Source of the DNA: Actinomadura litoris
GTDB taxonomy: Bacteria; Actinomycetota; Actinomycetes; Streptosporangiales; Streptosporangiaceae
Length of the DNA stretch: 64,000 nucleotides
Direction of reading: 5' to 3'
NCBI RefSeq assembly: GCF_009733595.1
Contig: NZ_WOFH01000011.1
Location: 186,001-250,000, forward strand
This document shows, piece after piece, positions 19,683 to 30,058 of the stretch. A program made the translations under genes and the position numbers. How positions within the stretch are numbered: the first letter of the stretch is position 1; the number at the start of each line of letters is the position of its first letter. The notes below the pieces were generated by a model that was not told where the DNA came from, did no database searches, and was given only the letters and a program-made list of their open reading frames with translations.

Positions 19683-20663
19683 TCAGGCGGTGGCCTCGGC
19701 CGGTTCACGGCCGTGCGCCGGCCGGGTGGCGTAGCGCTGGGCGAGCCACGAGCACACCAGCAGTTGGAACTGGTGGTAGAGCATCAGCGGCAGCACCGCC
19801 GTGCTCACGCTCGCCTCGGCGAAAAGGACGGTCGCCATGGGCAGCCCGCTCGCCAGGCTTTTCTGCGAGCCGCAGAAAAGGACGGCGATGCGATCGGCGT
19901 CGTCGAAATTCGCGAGGCGTGAAAGCAGACCGGCGGCGCCCAATGCGACGGCCAGCAGCCCGACGGTGACGAGTGCCAGGACGCCGAGTTCCGGGGGCGC
20001 CAGTTCGTCCCAGACGCCGCTGGCCACCCCCTGGCTGAACGCCGTGTAGACGACCAGCAGGATCACGCCCCGGTCATAGAGCGAAAGCGGTTTGCGGCGG
20101 GCCCGCACCTGGTCGCCGATCCAGCGCTGGGCGGCCTGGCCGAGCAGGAAGGGCAGCAGCAGCCGCAGCGTGATGTCGCCGATCGAGCCGAGCGAGAACC
20201 CGCCCTCGACCGAGATCAGCGCCGCCGCCATCAGCGGCGTGAGCACGACCCCGACCAGGTTCGACAGCGAGGCGCTGCAGATCGCGCCCGCCTCGTTGCC
20301 GCCCGCGATCGAGGTGAGGGTGATTGAGGACTGCACCGTGGACGGCAGCACGCACAGGAAGACCACACCCGTGGAAAGCGGATCGTCCAGGAAAAGGGAG
20401 CACGCGATCCCGAGCACGGGGAACACCGCGAACGTCACCGACGATATCGCCGCGTGCAGCCGCCAGTGGCGCAGGCCGCGCAGCGCCTCGGCGGTGGAGA
20501 GGCGGGCTCCGTAGAAGAAGAACAGAAGGGTGATGGCGACCGTCCCCGCGTGATGGAGAACACGGCTCGCGTCTCCACCGGCGGGGAACACCGCGGCGAT
20601 TCCCACAGTGCAGAGAATCGCCGCGATGTAGGGGTCGATATGCAGACGCGTCAGCACGCGCAT
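19683..20663 (-). CDS. SBF-like (bile acid:Na+ symporter family) membrane transporter
   Basis: 326 residues with about ten hydrophobic segments and the SBF_like (YfeH, PF13593) pattern: FFFYGARLSTAEALRGL, FLCVLPSTVQSSI, CSASLSNLVGVVLTPL and FCGSQKSLASGLP. Members carry organic anions, often with Na+. It follows the PEP-mutase-like gene with a 28-base gap on the same strand, so the pair is probably an operon, and the transporter may import or export the enzyme's substrate or product (inference). It ends close to the next gene with no obvious terminator. Confidence 0.88.
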   Translation of the reverse strand: MRVLTRLHIDPYIAAILCTVGIAAVFPAGGDASRVLHHAGTVAITLLFFFYGARLSTAEALRGLRHWRLHAAISSVTFAVFPVLGIACSLFLDDPLSTGVVFLCVLPSTVQSSITLTSIAGGNEAGAICSASLSNLVGVVLTPLMAAALISVEGGFSLGSIGDITLRLLLPFLLGQAAQRWIGDQVRARRKPLSLYDRGVILLVVYTAFSQGVASGVWDELAPPELGVLALVTVGLLAVALGAAGLLSRLANFDDADRIAVLFCGSQKSLASGLPMATVLFAEASVSTAVLPLMLYHQFQLLVCSWLAQRYATRPAHGREPAEATA

Positions 20664-20691
20664 GTGATCGCCCGCTCCGAGGAACTGCGGA

Positions 20692-21564
20692 TCAGCTCGA
20701 CGATCCCGCCAGTTGCCGATCGACCTCGGAATGGTTCCGGCTGATGTTGCGCTCCAGCAGCGCGATCGACTCCTTGACGCCGACGCTTCCGGCGGTGGCC
20801 TCGGGGAGCCGTCCGTCGTCGCCCTTGAGCCGGCGGAGCGCGTCCTCCATCGCGGTCTGCGCCGCGAACAGGCACGGCGTGCTGTAGATCGCGACGTTCA
20901 CCCCGAGATCGGCGAGTTCGGGGAGCGAGACGCGCGGCGACTTGCCGCCCGCGATCTGGTTGAACAGCAGCGGCTTGTCGCCGATGACCTCGCGGACCCG
21001 GCGGATCCACTCGACGCTGCGGACGCCGTCGACGAGGATGACGTCGGCCTTGGTCGCGGCCAGCGCCTCGGCCCGCCGGAGGATCTCCTTCTCGTCGCCG
21101 GCGTCGGTGCGGGCGACGACGACGAGGTCCTTGCGGGTGCGCAGGACGAGGTCGAGCTTCTCCAGGTACTCCTCCAGCGGCAGGATCCGCTTGCCCTCCA
21201 CGTGCCCGCAGCGGCGGGGGCGCTGCTGGTCTTCGAGGATGACGCCGGACGCGCCGATGAGTTCGAGCTGCTCGACGACATGGCAGGCGACCTCGGGGTC
21301 GACGTAGCCGTCGTCGATGTCGACCAGCAGGTGCTTGCCCGGGAAGGCGAGCCGGAGCCGCTGCACGAACGCGACCATGTCCGGCCAGGCGATGAAGCCG
21401 ATGTCGGGCAGCCCGTAATAGGACGCGGCGAACCCGAAGCCGGAAACGAACAGGCCATTGTAGTGCTGGGCGGCGACGGAGGCGGAGAACATGTCGAACA
21501 CGCCGATGAGGGGCGTGACGCCTTTCGAGTGGATCTCGCGTCGCAGCTCGTCTCCGTATTTCAC
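20692..21564 (-). CDS. Isocitrate lyase / PEP phosphonomutase superfamily enzyme
   Basis: 290 residues. A TIM-barrel protein with the Mg-binding VDIDDGY strand at 81-87, EDQ at 111-113, and the lyase loop RRCGH at 117-121 that matches the KKCGH motif of isocitrate lyase, methylisocitrate lyase and oxaloacetate hydrolase. PEP mutases usually have a different loop here (EDxxxxKxNS), so a C-C lyase or oxaloacetate-type reaction is more likely than C-P bond formation. The GTG at 21564 is preferred over an upstream start because AAGGAG lies 6 bases ahead. No phosphonate genes are near. A putative operator is upstream and a transporter gene follows. Confidence 0.85.
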   Translation of the reverse strand: MKYGDELRREIHSKGVTPLIGVFDMFSASVAAQHYNGLFVSGFGFAASYYGLPDIGFIAWPDMVAFVQRLRLAFPGKHLLVDIDDGYVDPEVACHVVEQLELIGASGVILEDQQRPRRCGHVEGKRILPLEEYLEKLDLVLRTRKDLVVVARTDAGDEKEILRRAEALAATKADVILVDGVRSVEWIRRVREVIGDKPLLFNQIAGGKSPRVSLPELADLGVNVAIYSTPCLFAAQTAMEDALRRLKGDDGRLPEATAGSVGVKESIALLERNISRNHSEVDRQLAGSSS

Positions 21565-21631
21565 GTACCACTCCTTGATCTTGTGTACCGGGGGAGGGCG
21601 CCCGACCGGGGGCGCCCGTACCAAGAATTGA

Positions 21632-21657
21632 TCACGGAATTTACCCTCATTCCGTGA
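21632..21657 (-). promoter_or_regulatory. Inverted repeat upstream of the lyase/transporter operon
   Basis: TCACGGAAT-N8-ATTCCGTGA, a perfect 9-bp dyad 68-93 bases before the GTG of the lyase gene, in an A/T-richer stretch. The position suits a repressor or activator site. No regulator is assigned; the neighbouring OxyR is one candidate but the sequence does not look like an OxyR box. Confidence 0.5.
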
Positions 21658-21773
21658 CAGGAACAGTTACTCATCCATGCCGTATAGAAGCGGTAAGCAC
21701 TGGGTATACTTCACGCAAAATCGGACTCTGAACCGTCCAACTTGATCGCCAATTTACCGATTTATGGCGAGGA

Positions 21774-22694
21774 CTAGTGGGTACGAATTTCCTCGGTGGC
21801 GGCGTGGACGGTGGCGGCCAGCGCCGCGAACTCGTCCGCGCGCGGGGAGGTGGAGCGAAACCCGAGCCCGATTCGGCGGAACGGCGCCGGGGACGCGAAC
21901 CTGTGCAGCGACAGGTTCGGCGCCCGCCGCGTCTCCACCGGCAGAGCGGTCTCGGGGACGAGCGTCACGCCGAGCCCGCCCGAGACCAACTGCACGAGCG
22001 TGGCGAGGCTCGTCGCATATGTCGCGGCCGCCGCGCGCGCCCCGACCTCGCGGCACACGTCCAATGCCTGGTCGCGCAGGCAGTGCCCCTCATTGAGCAA
22101 AAGCACGTCGAGGTCGCTCAGCGCCTCGCGGGAAACGCCCCCCGGCGTGTCCTCCACGTCATACGACGATGGCGTCACCAGCACGAAATCCTCGTCATAA
22201 AGGACCAGTTCGGTCACGCCCGAAACGGGGACGGGAAGGGCGAGCAGCACCACGTCCAGCCGTCCGGCGAGCAGTTCGGCGACGATCTGGTCCGTCTGCT
22301 CCTCGTGCACGGAGAGTTCCAGCTCGGGAAACTCCTCCGCCAGCCGCGGCAGGACGATCGGCAGCAGGTAAGGCGCGACGGTGGGAATCACTCCGACCCG
22401 CAACGGCCCGACGAGCGGCCCGCGAACGGCGTGGACCTCCTCGACCATCCGGTCCAGTTCCGCGAGCACCCGCTCGGCGCGCCGCGCCACCCGCTCCCCC
22501 GCCGGGGTCAGCAGCACCTTGCGCGTCGTCCGCTCGACGAGCCGCGTGTCGAGGGTCTCCTCCAGCGCCGCGACCGACCCCGACAACGCCGGCTGGCTCA
22601 TGCGCAACGCGGCGGCGGCGTCCCGGAAATGCAGGTGTTCGGCGAGCGCCAGAAACGCCCGCAACTGCGCCACCGTGGGCCTACCGACAGCCAT
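21774..22694 (-). CDS. oxyR: OxyR, LysR-type hydrogen peroxide sensor
   Basis: 306 residues. The LysR HTH (about 8-66; LRAFLALAEHLHFRDAAAAL, QPALSGSVAALEE) is followed by a substrate-binding domain containing GHCLRDQALDVC. The two cysteines (205 and 214) sit exactly nine residues apart, as do Cys199/Cys208 of E. coli OxyR, so the redox switch is intact. It would activate peroxide defence genes. In many actinobacteria oxyR lies beside or divergent from ahpC-ahpD; here ahpCD is about 12 kb away on the other strand and oxyR ends just before the lyase operon on the same strand. ATG 22694 gives the expected N-terminus. Confidence 0.9.
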   Translation of the reverse strand: MAVGRPTVAQLRAFLALAEHLHFRDAAAALRMSQPALSGSVAALEETLDTRLVERTTRKVLLTPAGERVARRAERVLAELDRMVEEVHAVRGPLVGPLRVGVIPTVAPYLLPIVLPRLAEEFPELELSVHEEQTDQIVAELLAGRLDVVLLALPVPVSGVTELVLYDEDFVLVTPSSYDVEDTPGGVSREALSDLDVLLLNEGHCLRDQALDVCREVGARAAAATYATSLATLVQLVSGGLGVTLVPETALPVETRRAPNLSLHRFASPAPFRRIGLGFRSTSPRADEFAALAATVHAATEEIRTH

Positions 22695-22766
22695 CCAGAA
22701 CCCCCGCGCACGACACTACCGGACGCCCGCCGATCGCCCCTGTTTCGGTCGTCCCCGGCCCTTATC

Positions 22767-24941
22767 TCAGTTCGGCTGCTTGCAGGCGGGCTTCGGGCGG
22801 TCGGACGGCTCGCACAGTCGCCGGAGCCTGGGGTCGGCGGACGGTGTCGCTGTGGGTTCGGCGGTCGGCGCCGGTGAGGTCTTGGTCGCGGTGGGCGGTG
22901 CCGGCGAAGGCGTGGCGGCGGGTTCGGTCGCCCAGTCCTTGGTCTGGCCGGTGAACAGGGGCTCCTGGAACGGTTCGTTCGGCATGTCCCGGGTGGCCTT
23001 GCCCATGAACGAGCGCCAGATATCCGCCGGAGCCGTCTCTCCGGAGACCGTGCCGTGCTGTTCCGCCAGACCTTTCAGTGGCGCGCCGCTGGTGTCGGTC
23101 ATCATCACCGCCGTCGACAGCCGCGGAACATAGCCGACGAACCATGCCGCGCGGTTGCGGTCCGAGGTGCCCGTCTTACCGGCGACCTCTCGTCCGGGCA
23201 GGGCCGCGCGTTGTCCGGTTCCCGAGCGGACGGTCTCCCGGAGCGCGTAGGTCACCTGGGCGGCCTGCTCGCCGGTGAGCACGCGGCGCCCGCGCTTCCG
23301 CCAGGGCAGCGGGACCTCCTTGCCCCGCGCGTCGACGATCTTCGTGATGACATGCGGGCGGACGGTCAGACCTCCGTTGGCGAACGTGGCGTATCCCGCC
23401 GCCTGGACCGCAGCGGAGACGTTGGCGGTGCCCAGCGCGACACCGACCTGGCCCTTGAACGGCGCGAGCGCGGAATGCGGGACGCCGAGATCCTCGGCGG
23501 TGCGCATGACGTTGGGGAGCCCGGCCTCGAACGCCAGCTTGACGTAGCCGGTGTTGACCGAGAGGGCCGTCGCCTTGGCCAGGTCGATGGTGCCGAGCGA
23601 GCCGATGCTCTCGTCGTTGGACACCAGATAGCCGGGGGCGGTCATCGGGGTCAACTGCCCGTCCGGCGCGAACTTCCGCGGCGAGACACCGCTCACCAGC
23701 GACCGGACGTTGTAGCCGCGCCGCAGCGCCGCCGCCAGCACGTAGGGCTTGAAAGTGGAGGCGGCCTGCGCCACCGGGTTGAAGACGCCGTCGTACTGGC
23801 TGCGTTTGGGATCGCCGCCGTAGAACGCCTTCACCGCTCCGTCCCGCGGATCCACCGCGATCAGTCCGGTCCGGACCGTTCCGGGCCAGCGGGGTTCGCC
23901 CGCGTCCCGCATCGCCTCCTCGGCGTAGCGCATCCAGCGCTGGTCCAGGCTCGTGTAGATCTTCAGGCGCCCGTTCACCACGCTCTCGATCGGCACGGAG
24001 AGTTCGCGCAGCTCGTCCAGAACGCGCTGCCGGACCATCAGGGTCTGGCCGGAGACGCTCACGCCCTGCCATTCGTCCCGGGTCCGGGGGAAGCGCTCCC
24101 GGTCGGCCTGCGCGCGGGTCAGCTTGCCCAGGGACACCATCCCGTCGATCACGTACCGCCATCGGGCCCGCAGAGCCCGTGCGGGCGGGTCGTCCCCCTG
24201 GCTGTGGAAGTACGCGGGTCGCTGGATCATCGCGGCGAGCAGCGCCGCCTGGGACACCGACAGGTCCCAGACGTCGCGGTCGAAGTACGCCCGCGCCGCC
24301 GCCTGGACCCCGGACGCCTGGCGGCCGAAGTAGACGGTGTTGAGGTAGAGGGTGAGGATCTCCTGCTTGCTGCGGTGCTCGTCCAGCTTGAGCGCGACGA
24401 AGATCTCCTTGAACTTCCGGTCGAGCGACCGCTTCCGGCTGAGGCCCTTGAAGTAGTTGCGGGCCAGTTGCTGGGTGATCGTCGAACCGCCCTGCGACCC
24501 GCCGCCGGACGCGCCCTTCGCCACGGCCCGGACCATGCCCACGGGCGAGATGCCATGCCCTCCGTAGAAGCCGCGGTCCTCGGCGGCGATGACGGCCCAC
24601 CGCACGTGCTCCGGGATCTGGTCGTACCGGACGCCCTCGCGGTTGGCGCCGAGACGGAACGCGGGCGTGCGGCCGTCGGCGTAGTAGACCGCCGTCCCTT
24701 CGTCCGTCACGCCGTCCTGCGGTTCGGTCGGCAATGGCGTGCGCACGTACGCGACGACGACCGTCACGACCAGCAGGAGGCAGAACGCGAGGCAGCCGCA
24801 GAGAACACCGCGCACCCAGCGGTACAGCCTCGGCCACCTCCTCCGTAGAGCGCCCCACCCTCGAAAGGCCTGGAGGAGTTTCCGGAGATGGCGGCGGTGG
24901 GCGGGCACGGGACGACGATGGGACGGTGTCCGGCGACGCAT
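22767..24941 (-). CDS. Class A penicillin-binding protein (transglycosylase/transpeptidase)
   Basis: 724 residues: basic cytoplasmic N-terminus, transmembrane helix at about 46-66, GT51 glycosyltransferase domain with catalytic Glu121 in AAEDRGFY and the GGSTITQQLARN motif at 152-163, then a penicillin-binding transpeptidase domain with SxxK (S395-K398), SVN (461-463) and KTG (589-591). It polymerises and cross-links peptidoglycan outside the membrane. A Pro/Thr/Ala-rich tail (about 675-715) ends in a two-cysteine C-terminus, CEPSDRPKPACKQ. The next gene on this strand is oxyR, 72 bases away. Several start codons are possible; the ATG at 24941 gives the usual length. Confidence 0.93.
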   Translation of the reverse strand: MRRRTPSHRRPVPAHRRHLRKLLQAFRGWGALRRRWPRLYRWVRGVLCGCLAFCLLLVVTVVVAYVRTPLPTEPQDGVTDEGTAVYYADGRTPAFRLGANREGVRYDQIPEHVRWAVIAAEDRGFYGGHGISPVGMVRAVAKGASGGGSQGGSTITQQLARNYFKGLSRKRSLDRKFKEIFVALKLDEHRSKQEILTLYLNTVYFGRQASGVQAAARAYFDRDVWDLSVSQAALLAAMIQRPAYFHSQGDDPPARALRARWRYVIDGMVSLGKLTRAQADRERFPRTRDEWQGVSVSGQTLMVRQRVLDELRELSVPIESVVNGRLKIYTSLDQRWMRYAEEAMRDAGEPRWPGTVRTGLIAVDPRDGAVKAFYGGDPKRSQYDGVFNPVAQAASTFKPYVLAAALRRGYNVRSLVSGVSPRKFAPDGQLTPMTAPGYLVSNDESIGSLGTIDLAKATALSVNTGYVKLAFEAGLPNVMRTAEDLGVPHSALAPFKGQVGVALGTANVSAAVQAAGYATFANGGLTVRPHVITKIVDARGKEVPLPWRKRGRRVLTGEQAAQVTYALRETVRSGTGQRAALPGREVAGKTGTSDRNRAAWFVGYVPRLSTAVMMTDTSGAPLKGLAEQHGTVSGETAPADIWRSFMGKATRDMPNEPFQEPLFTGQTKDWATEPAATPSPAPPTATKTSPAPTAEPTATPSADPRLRRLCEPSDRPKPACKQPN

Positions 24942-25504
24942 TCAACCTCATTCGACGTGGGTGTACGGAAATCGGCCGCCACCCAAGGTCGCCACGCGCC
25001 GGAGTCCTCACGGCACGTCAGAGAACACGCAAGACCAATGCGAAATCGTCAAAGGCCGACCGGGTGACGCTGCGGAAAAACGCAGCCAAAATCGGTACAT
25101 GCCACGTCTGTGGCCGGTGGTACCACCGGGACCGGATCCGCGAAGGCGCATCGGCCCGGCGGAGTTCGCTCCACCGTTGATCAACTCAATCACGGCAGAA
25201 CAGACCCCACAACCGCTTTGCGCAAATCCCCACCCCACCAGGCCACCGCACACGCAAGGCCCACCCACACCTGAAAGCCCGCACCCCTGGTCAGAGCACG
25301 ATCACCTGGACGCGCCTCCCGATGTCGCCAAGTGACCGAGCCCACACAACGAGACCTCGAATCCTCTCCACCCCGAACGCCGATAGGCCCCTTCAGAGAA
25401 CGCGGTCCCCCTGCTTGTTGCTCTACCGACGAGACAGCGCCCGTTTGTAGTCGCGCTGGACAGGGTCAGCCTCCATGCGCCGCGCGCGACACCTCCATCA
25501 CGTC
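24942..25504. other. Large intergenic region between the PBP and Nudix genes
   Basis: No confident gene in 560 bases. One plus-strand frame near 25060-25180 encodes IGTCHVCGRWYHRDR and stops soon after, a short CxxC zinc-knuckle-like stretch that could be a tiny gene or a fragment. Around 25500-25514 the 14-base palindrome CGTCCTATAGGACG overlaps the Nudix stop codon. The segment is less GC-extreme than its neighbours and may mark a boundary of the accessory operon that follows. Confidence 0.4.
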
Positions 25505-25972
25505 CTATAGGACGGCTGCGCCCCAGTCGCGAATCGTCTGCGCGGTCTCGTCAGTGAGATCAGAGTCGTCCACGTCCGCGGAAGCGAGCCACCGATAGCC
25601 GGTGTGCTCGGCCGACAGTATGATCGGCCGCTCATAGTGAGCGATGCCGAAGGTGTATTGCCGAGCCTTGCGTCCGGACCCGGACACGTAATCAAAATTT
25701 GTGACGAAGCCGGGGTCCAGAACGAACGGCCCGGTCCAGCCGATCTCTTCGCCAAGTTCCCGGCGCAGCGCGGTGAGGAGGTCCTCGCCGGGCTCGACGC
25801 CGCCGGACGGCAGTTCCTCGATGCCGGGCATGAACGCGTCGTCCCCCGAACGGCGCAGGACGAGTATCTCCCCGCCGCGATGGACGACGGCGCCCACCAC
25901 AAGCTTCTGTACCCCGTCACGCTCCGCATCAGCGATCAAACGTCGCAGGTCTATCCCCGAGGTGGTGGTCAC
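25505..25972 (-). CDS. Nudix hydrolase
   Basis: 155 residues with a complete Nudix box at 57-79 (GG-VEPGE-DLLTALR-RELGEEIGW), matching Gx5Ex7REUxEExGU, inside a beta-alpha-beta sandwich (VVGAVVHRGGEILVLRR before it, YTFGIAHYERP after). Nudix enzymes hydrolyse nucleoside diphosphates linked to another group. Its ATG overlaps the aminotransferase stop by four bases, so it is the third gene of a coupled operon (oxidoreductase, aminotransferase, Nudix). In that context it might act on a nucleotide-sugar or clean up a nucleotide by-product (inference). Confidence 0.9.
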   Translation of the reverse strand: MTTTSGIDLRRLIADAERDGVQKLVVGAVVHRGGEILVLRRSGDDAFMPGIEELPSGGVEPGEDLLTALRRELGEEIGWTGPFVLDPGFVTNFDYVSGSGRKARQYTFGIAHYERPIILSAEHTGYRWLASADVDDSDLTDETAQTIRDWGAAVL

Positions 25973-27186
25973 CGAGCGAGCCTAGCCGGGTCGGCGGATG
26001 ACGTGACGGTGGCGAGGGACTCTCTCAACGCGTCGATCGCGGTGTCAAGGTATTCCTGCCCGGCTGGGCCGTCGTCGGTGGGTACGGCGATTCGCAGGGA
26101 GTTGGCGGCCAGGCGCTCGGCTACCTGCGGGTCTGATCGAATGTAGGCGGCCCGGTAGTTGGTGACCGGGGATCTGGGCGCCGTGAAGATCGGGTAGGTG
26201 TGCAGAGGCCGCATCGAGTCACATGTGGTGATCTCGCGATACCTCTGCTGGGCGAGCACGCGAAGCAGATCGTCACGAGTAAAGCCGGCAGTTGCCGGTT
26301 TGATGGTGAACACGAAGGCATAGAAGGTCGCGACCCGGTCGGCGCCGACGGGAGTGAGTACATCGATGCCGGGGACCCCGGCCAGCAGGTGCACCAACCG
26401 TGCGGCGTGGCGTCGCCGCACGGCCAGCCAGCCGTCCAGACGCCGCAGGTACACCTCGGCCATGGCAACCCCGAGCGGATGAGCACGGTACTTGAGCCCA
26501 AGGCCGGTTTCGGCGAACCGGTACAGCGGTGATTCCGCCCGCACCCCGGCCAAGGCCCGCTTGTTGAAATGTCCGAGGAGGGTGGCCTTCTCGTACACCT
26601 CCTGATGTGGAGTGGTCAGGATGCCGCCTTCGCCGGCGGTGATGGTCTTGCGTCCTTGCAGGCTCCAGCATGCGGCGTCGGCGAGTTCACCGACACTGAC
26701 CCCCTCACGGACGGCGCCGTGAGCGTGCGAGCAGTCCTCCACCATCATCAGGCCGCGCGCGTCGCACCAGGCCCGTAGCCGTCGGCAGTTCTGCGGATTG
26801 CCCCACATATGCGTCACCACCACCGCCTTGGTGCGGTCGTTGACCAGTTCCGCAGCCCGGTCCAGGTCAAGCTCGCCCTGCTCGTCGACATCGGCCAGCA
26901 CTGGGACCGCACCCAGTTGCAGCAGCGGGGTCGCGGTGGCGAAGAACGTGTAGTCCTGCACGATCACCTCGTCACCCGGACCGAGGCCGAGAGCGTAGTA
27001 GGCCGAGTGCAGCGCCGCGGTGCCCGAGGAGGTCAGCAGGCCGTACGGGCTGTGGTGACGGGCGGCGAAGGCGTCCTCGAACCGGGCGATGACGCCTGAC
27101 CGGTCATAGAGCGAGATGTCGGTGTGCAGTTGCCGAGTGACGGCGGCGGAGACCTCCGCGTCGATCGGCGGCCAGGAAAGCGTCAT
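25969..27186 (-). CDS. DegT/DnrJ/EryC1/StrS-family PLP aminotransferase
   Basis: 405 residues of a fold-type I sugar/cyclitol aminotransferase: LTSSGTAALHSAYYAL (cofactor phosphate loop) at 51-66, VEDCSHAHGA with Asp151 that contacts the pyridine nitrogen, and the PLP lysine K180 in SLQGRKTITAGEGG. These enzymes transfer an amino group to a keto-sugar, keto-cyclitol or the AHBA precursor. The context (Gfo/Idh/MocA dehydrogenase immediately upstream, both coupled by ATGA overlaps) is the classic pair that first oxidises a hydroxyl to a ketone and then aminates it. No glycosyltransferase or PKS is adjacent, so the end product is unknown. Confidence 0.88.
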   Translation of the reverse strand: MTLSWPPIDAEVSAAVTRQLHTDISLYDRSGVIARFEDAFAARHHSPYGLLTSSGTAALHSAYYALGLGPGDEVIVQDYTFFATATPLLQLGAVPVLADVDEQGELDLDRAAELVNDRTKAVVVTHMWGNPQNCRRLRAWCDARGLMMVEDCSHAHGAVREGVSVGELADAACWSLQGRKTITAGEGGILTTPHQEVYEKATLLGHFNKRALAGVRAESPLYRFAETGLGLKYRAHPLGVAMAEVYLRRLDGWLAVRRRHAARLVHLLAGVPGIDVLTPVGADRVATFYAFVFTIKPATAGFTRDDLLRVLAQQRYREITTCDSMRPLHTYPIFTAPRSPVTNYRAAYIRSDPQVAERLAANSLRIAVPTDDGPAGQEYLDTAIDALRESLATVTSSADPARLAR

Positions 27187-28319
27187 GACGTGACGCCTTC
27201 CAGCGTCGGGGAGGCACCGGAGGCGGGGGACGTTGGGGCGCAGGCGACCGCGATGGGACGATGAAGCCGCACCGAGGTGAAGGCGGCCTCCATGAGCGCG
27301 GTCGCGGCGATCCCGGCCTGTGCCTCCATGGCAGTGACCGACCTATCACCGAGGGTCCTGGTGTGATGGCGCAGCATCGCCGCCCACGGGTCGTCCTCGA
27401 CCGCAGTGAGTTCCACGCATCGGGCCGATCCGCCGGGAACGGCGGTGACCTGGAGCAGGGCTCGGTCCGCGGACACGGTGATCCGGCCGTGCTCGGCGAC
27501 CAGGTCGACCTCGTCAGCACGTCCCTCGCAGCGGGACAGGTAGACGCTGCCCGCGCAGCCGTCGGTGTGCGTGATCGTCAGGTGGGCACTCTCCTCCACC
27601 TCGACGGGTGGACGGTGTGCCGGTGAGGCCGCGGTGACCGCGTACACCGTAGCGGGATGGGCGTGGTGGCGCTCGTAGCGGTCGGCGGTGTGCCTCACGG
27701 AGTACCGACCGGTGAGACGGCTGATCAGGTCGAACGCGTGATAGCCGAGGTCGCAGATCGCTCCCCCGCCAGCGCGGTCGGCCGAGGCTCGCCAGGTGCC
27801 GGTGTAGTCGCCGGTAGGCCGGGTGATGCGGATCCGGTACGACAGCAGCCGCCCCCATGCCGCCAACCGGTCGGCAGCGATCTGCAGGAGCTGCCCGTGC
27901 GGGCGGTGAGCCAGCACCCGCACGTCGCGACCGGTGAGTTGGACGGCGTGCTCCAGGCTGAGAGCGTAGGGCTTCTCCTTCCACACCGCGATGCCATCGT
28001 CGGCCAAGCGCAGCGTCAACTCCTGGTGGAGGTCGTGCGGGCAGGCCAACACAGCGACCTCGTACGGCCCAGCGTCCAAAGCCTTGTCCACGTCGGGGAA
28101 CACCGGGACGACGGACGGCAGGTGCCCGGCGGCCGCAAGCTCGGCGACGCGGGCCGTGGTGGTCGGGTCGGGGTCACAGATCGCCGCGACCTGCAGCGCA
28201 GGCCCGGCGCGGCGCAACGCGGGCAGCAGCACGCTGGTCATGCGCTGGCCGGCGCCGACGATCAGGAGCCGCATCTGTCGACCACCCCTTGGCGCGTTGG
28301 TGGAGATATTGCTGGTCAT
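27183..28319 (-). CDS. Gfo/Idh/MocA-family NAD(P)-dependent oxidoreductase
   Basis: 378 residues from the ATG at 28319, chosen because GAGGAGGT lies five bases before it; an internal ATG (28274) directly before MRLLIVGAGQRM is a possible alternative start. The Rossmann part has VGAGQRM near its start and the characteristic EKP at WKEKPYALSLEHA. The C-terminal beta-sheet domain has DLGYHAFDLISRL. The family oxidises or reduces sugars and inositols. The gene heads the operon (stop overlaps the aminotransferase start by four bases) and is divergent from the HTH-deformylase gene across 125 bases that include a phased direct repeat. Confidence 0.87.
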   Translation of the reverse strand: MTSNISTNAPRGGRQMRLLIVGAGQRMTSVLLPALRRAGPALQVAAICDPDPTTTARVAELAAAGHLPSVVPVFPDVDKALDAGPYEVAVLACPHDLHQELTLRLADDGIAVWKEKPYALSLEHAVQLTGRDVRVLAHRPHGQLLQIAADRLAAWGRLLSYRIRITRPTGDYTGTWRASADRAGGGAICDLGYHAFDLISRLTGRYSVRHTADRYERHHAHPATVYAVTAASPAHRPPVEVEESAHLTITHTDGCAGSVYLSRCEGRADEVDLVAEHGRITVSADRALLQVTAVPGGSARCVELTAVEDDPWAAMLRHHTRTLGDRSVTAMEAQAGIAATALMEAAFTSVRLHRPIAVACAPTSPASGASPTLEGVTS

Positions 28320-28392
28320 CGAGGACCTCCTCAGATTGCCGTCACAGGAGAGGAGATCTGTGATGGCCTCGGTGAAGCCATGCTGAGACGCC

Positions 28393-28411
28393 TTCATTCA
28401 TGGTTCATTCA
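28393..28411. promoter_or_regulatory. Phased direct repeat in the divergent promoter region
   Basis: TTCATTCA occurs at 28393-28400 and again at 28404-28411, start to start 11 bases, one helical turn. A related CCTTCACC follows. It lies between the oxidoreductase operon and the HTH-deformylase gene, where an XRE-type regulator could bind both promoters. Candidate operator by position and spacing only. Confidence 0.45.
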
Positions 28412-28444
28412 CGCCTTCACCGGGATTGGAGGGAGGATCGGGCC

Positions 28445-29974
<1,530 letters not shown>

Positions 29975-30058
29975 GGCGACGCCCGAACGGCGTGCGGGGA
30001 GCTTTTCATTCCGGCCACCATCTGGGTTCCCGTTGAGGGCACCAGTTGGTACAGGCCG

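Noticed and set aside
21746..21770. oxyR terminator (TCGCCA...TGGCGA)
   Set aside because: Only 6-bp arms around 13 bases; too weak to call.
25385..25450. tRNA-like sequence on the minus strand
   Set aside because: GGTAGAGCA looks like a D-arm, but no matching acceptor stem, anticodon arm or T-arm can be drawn.
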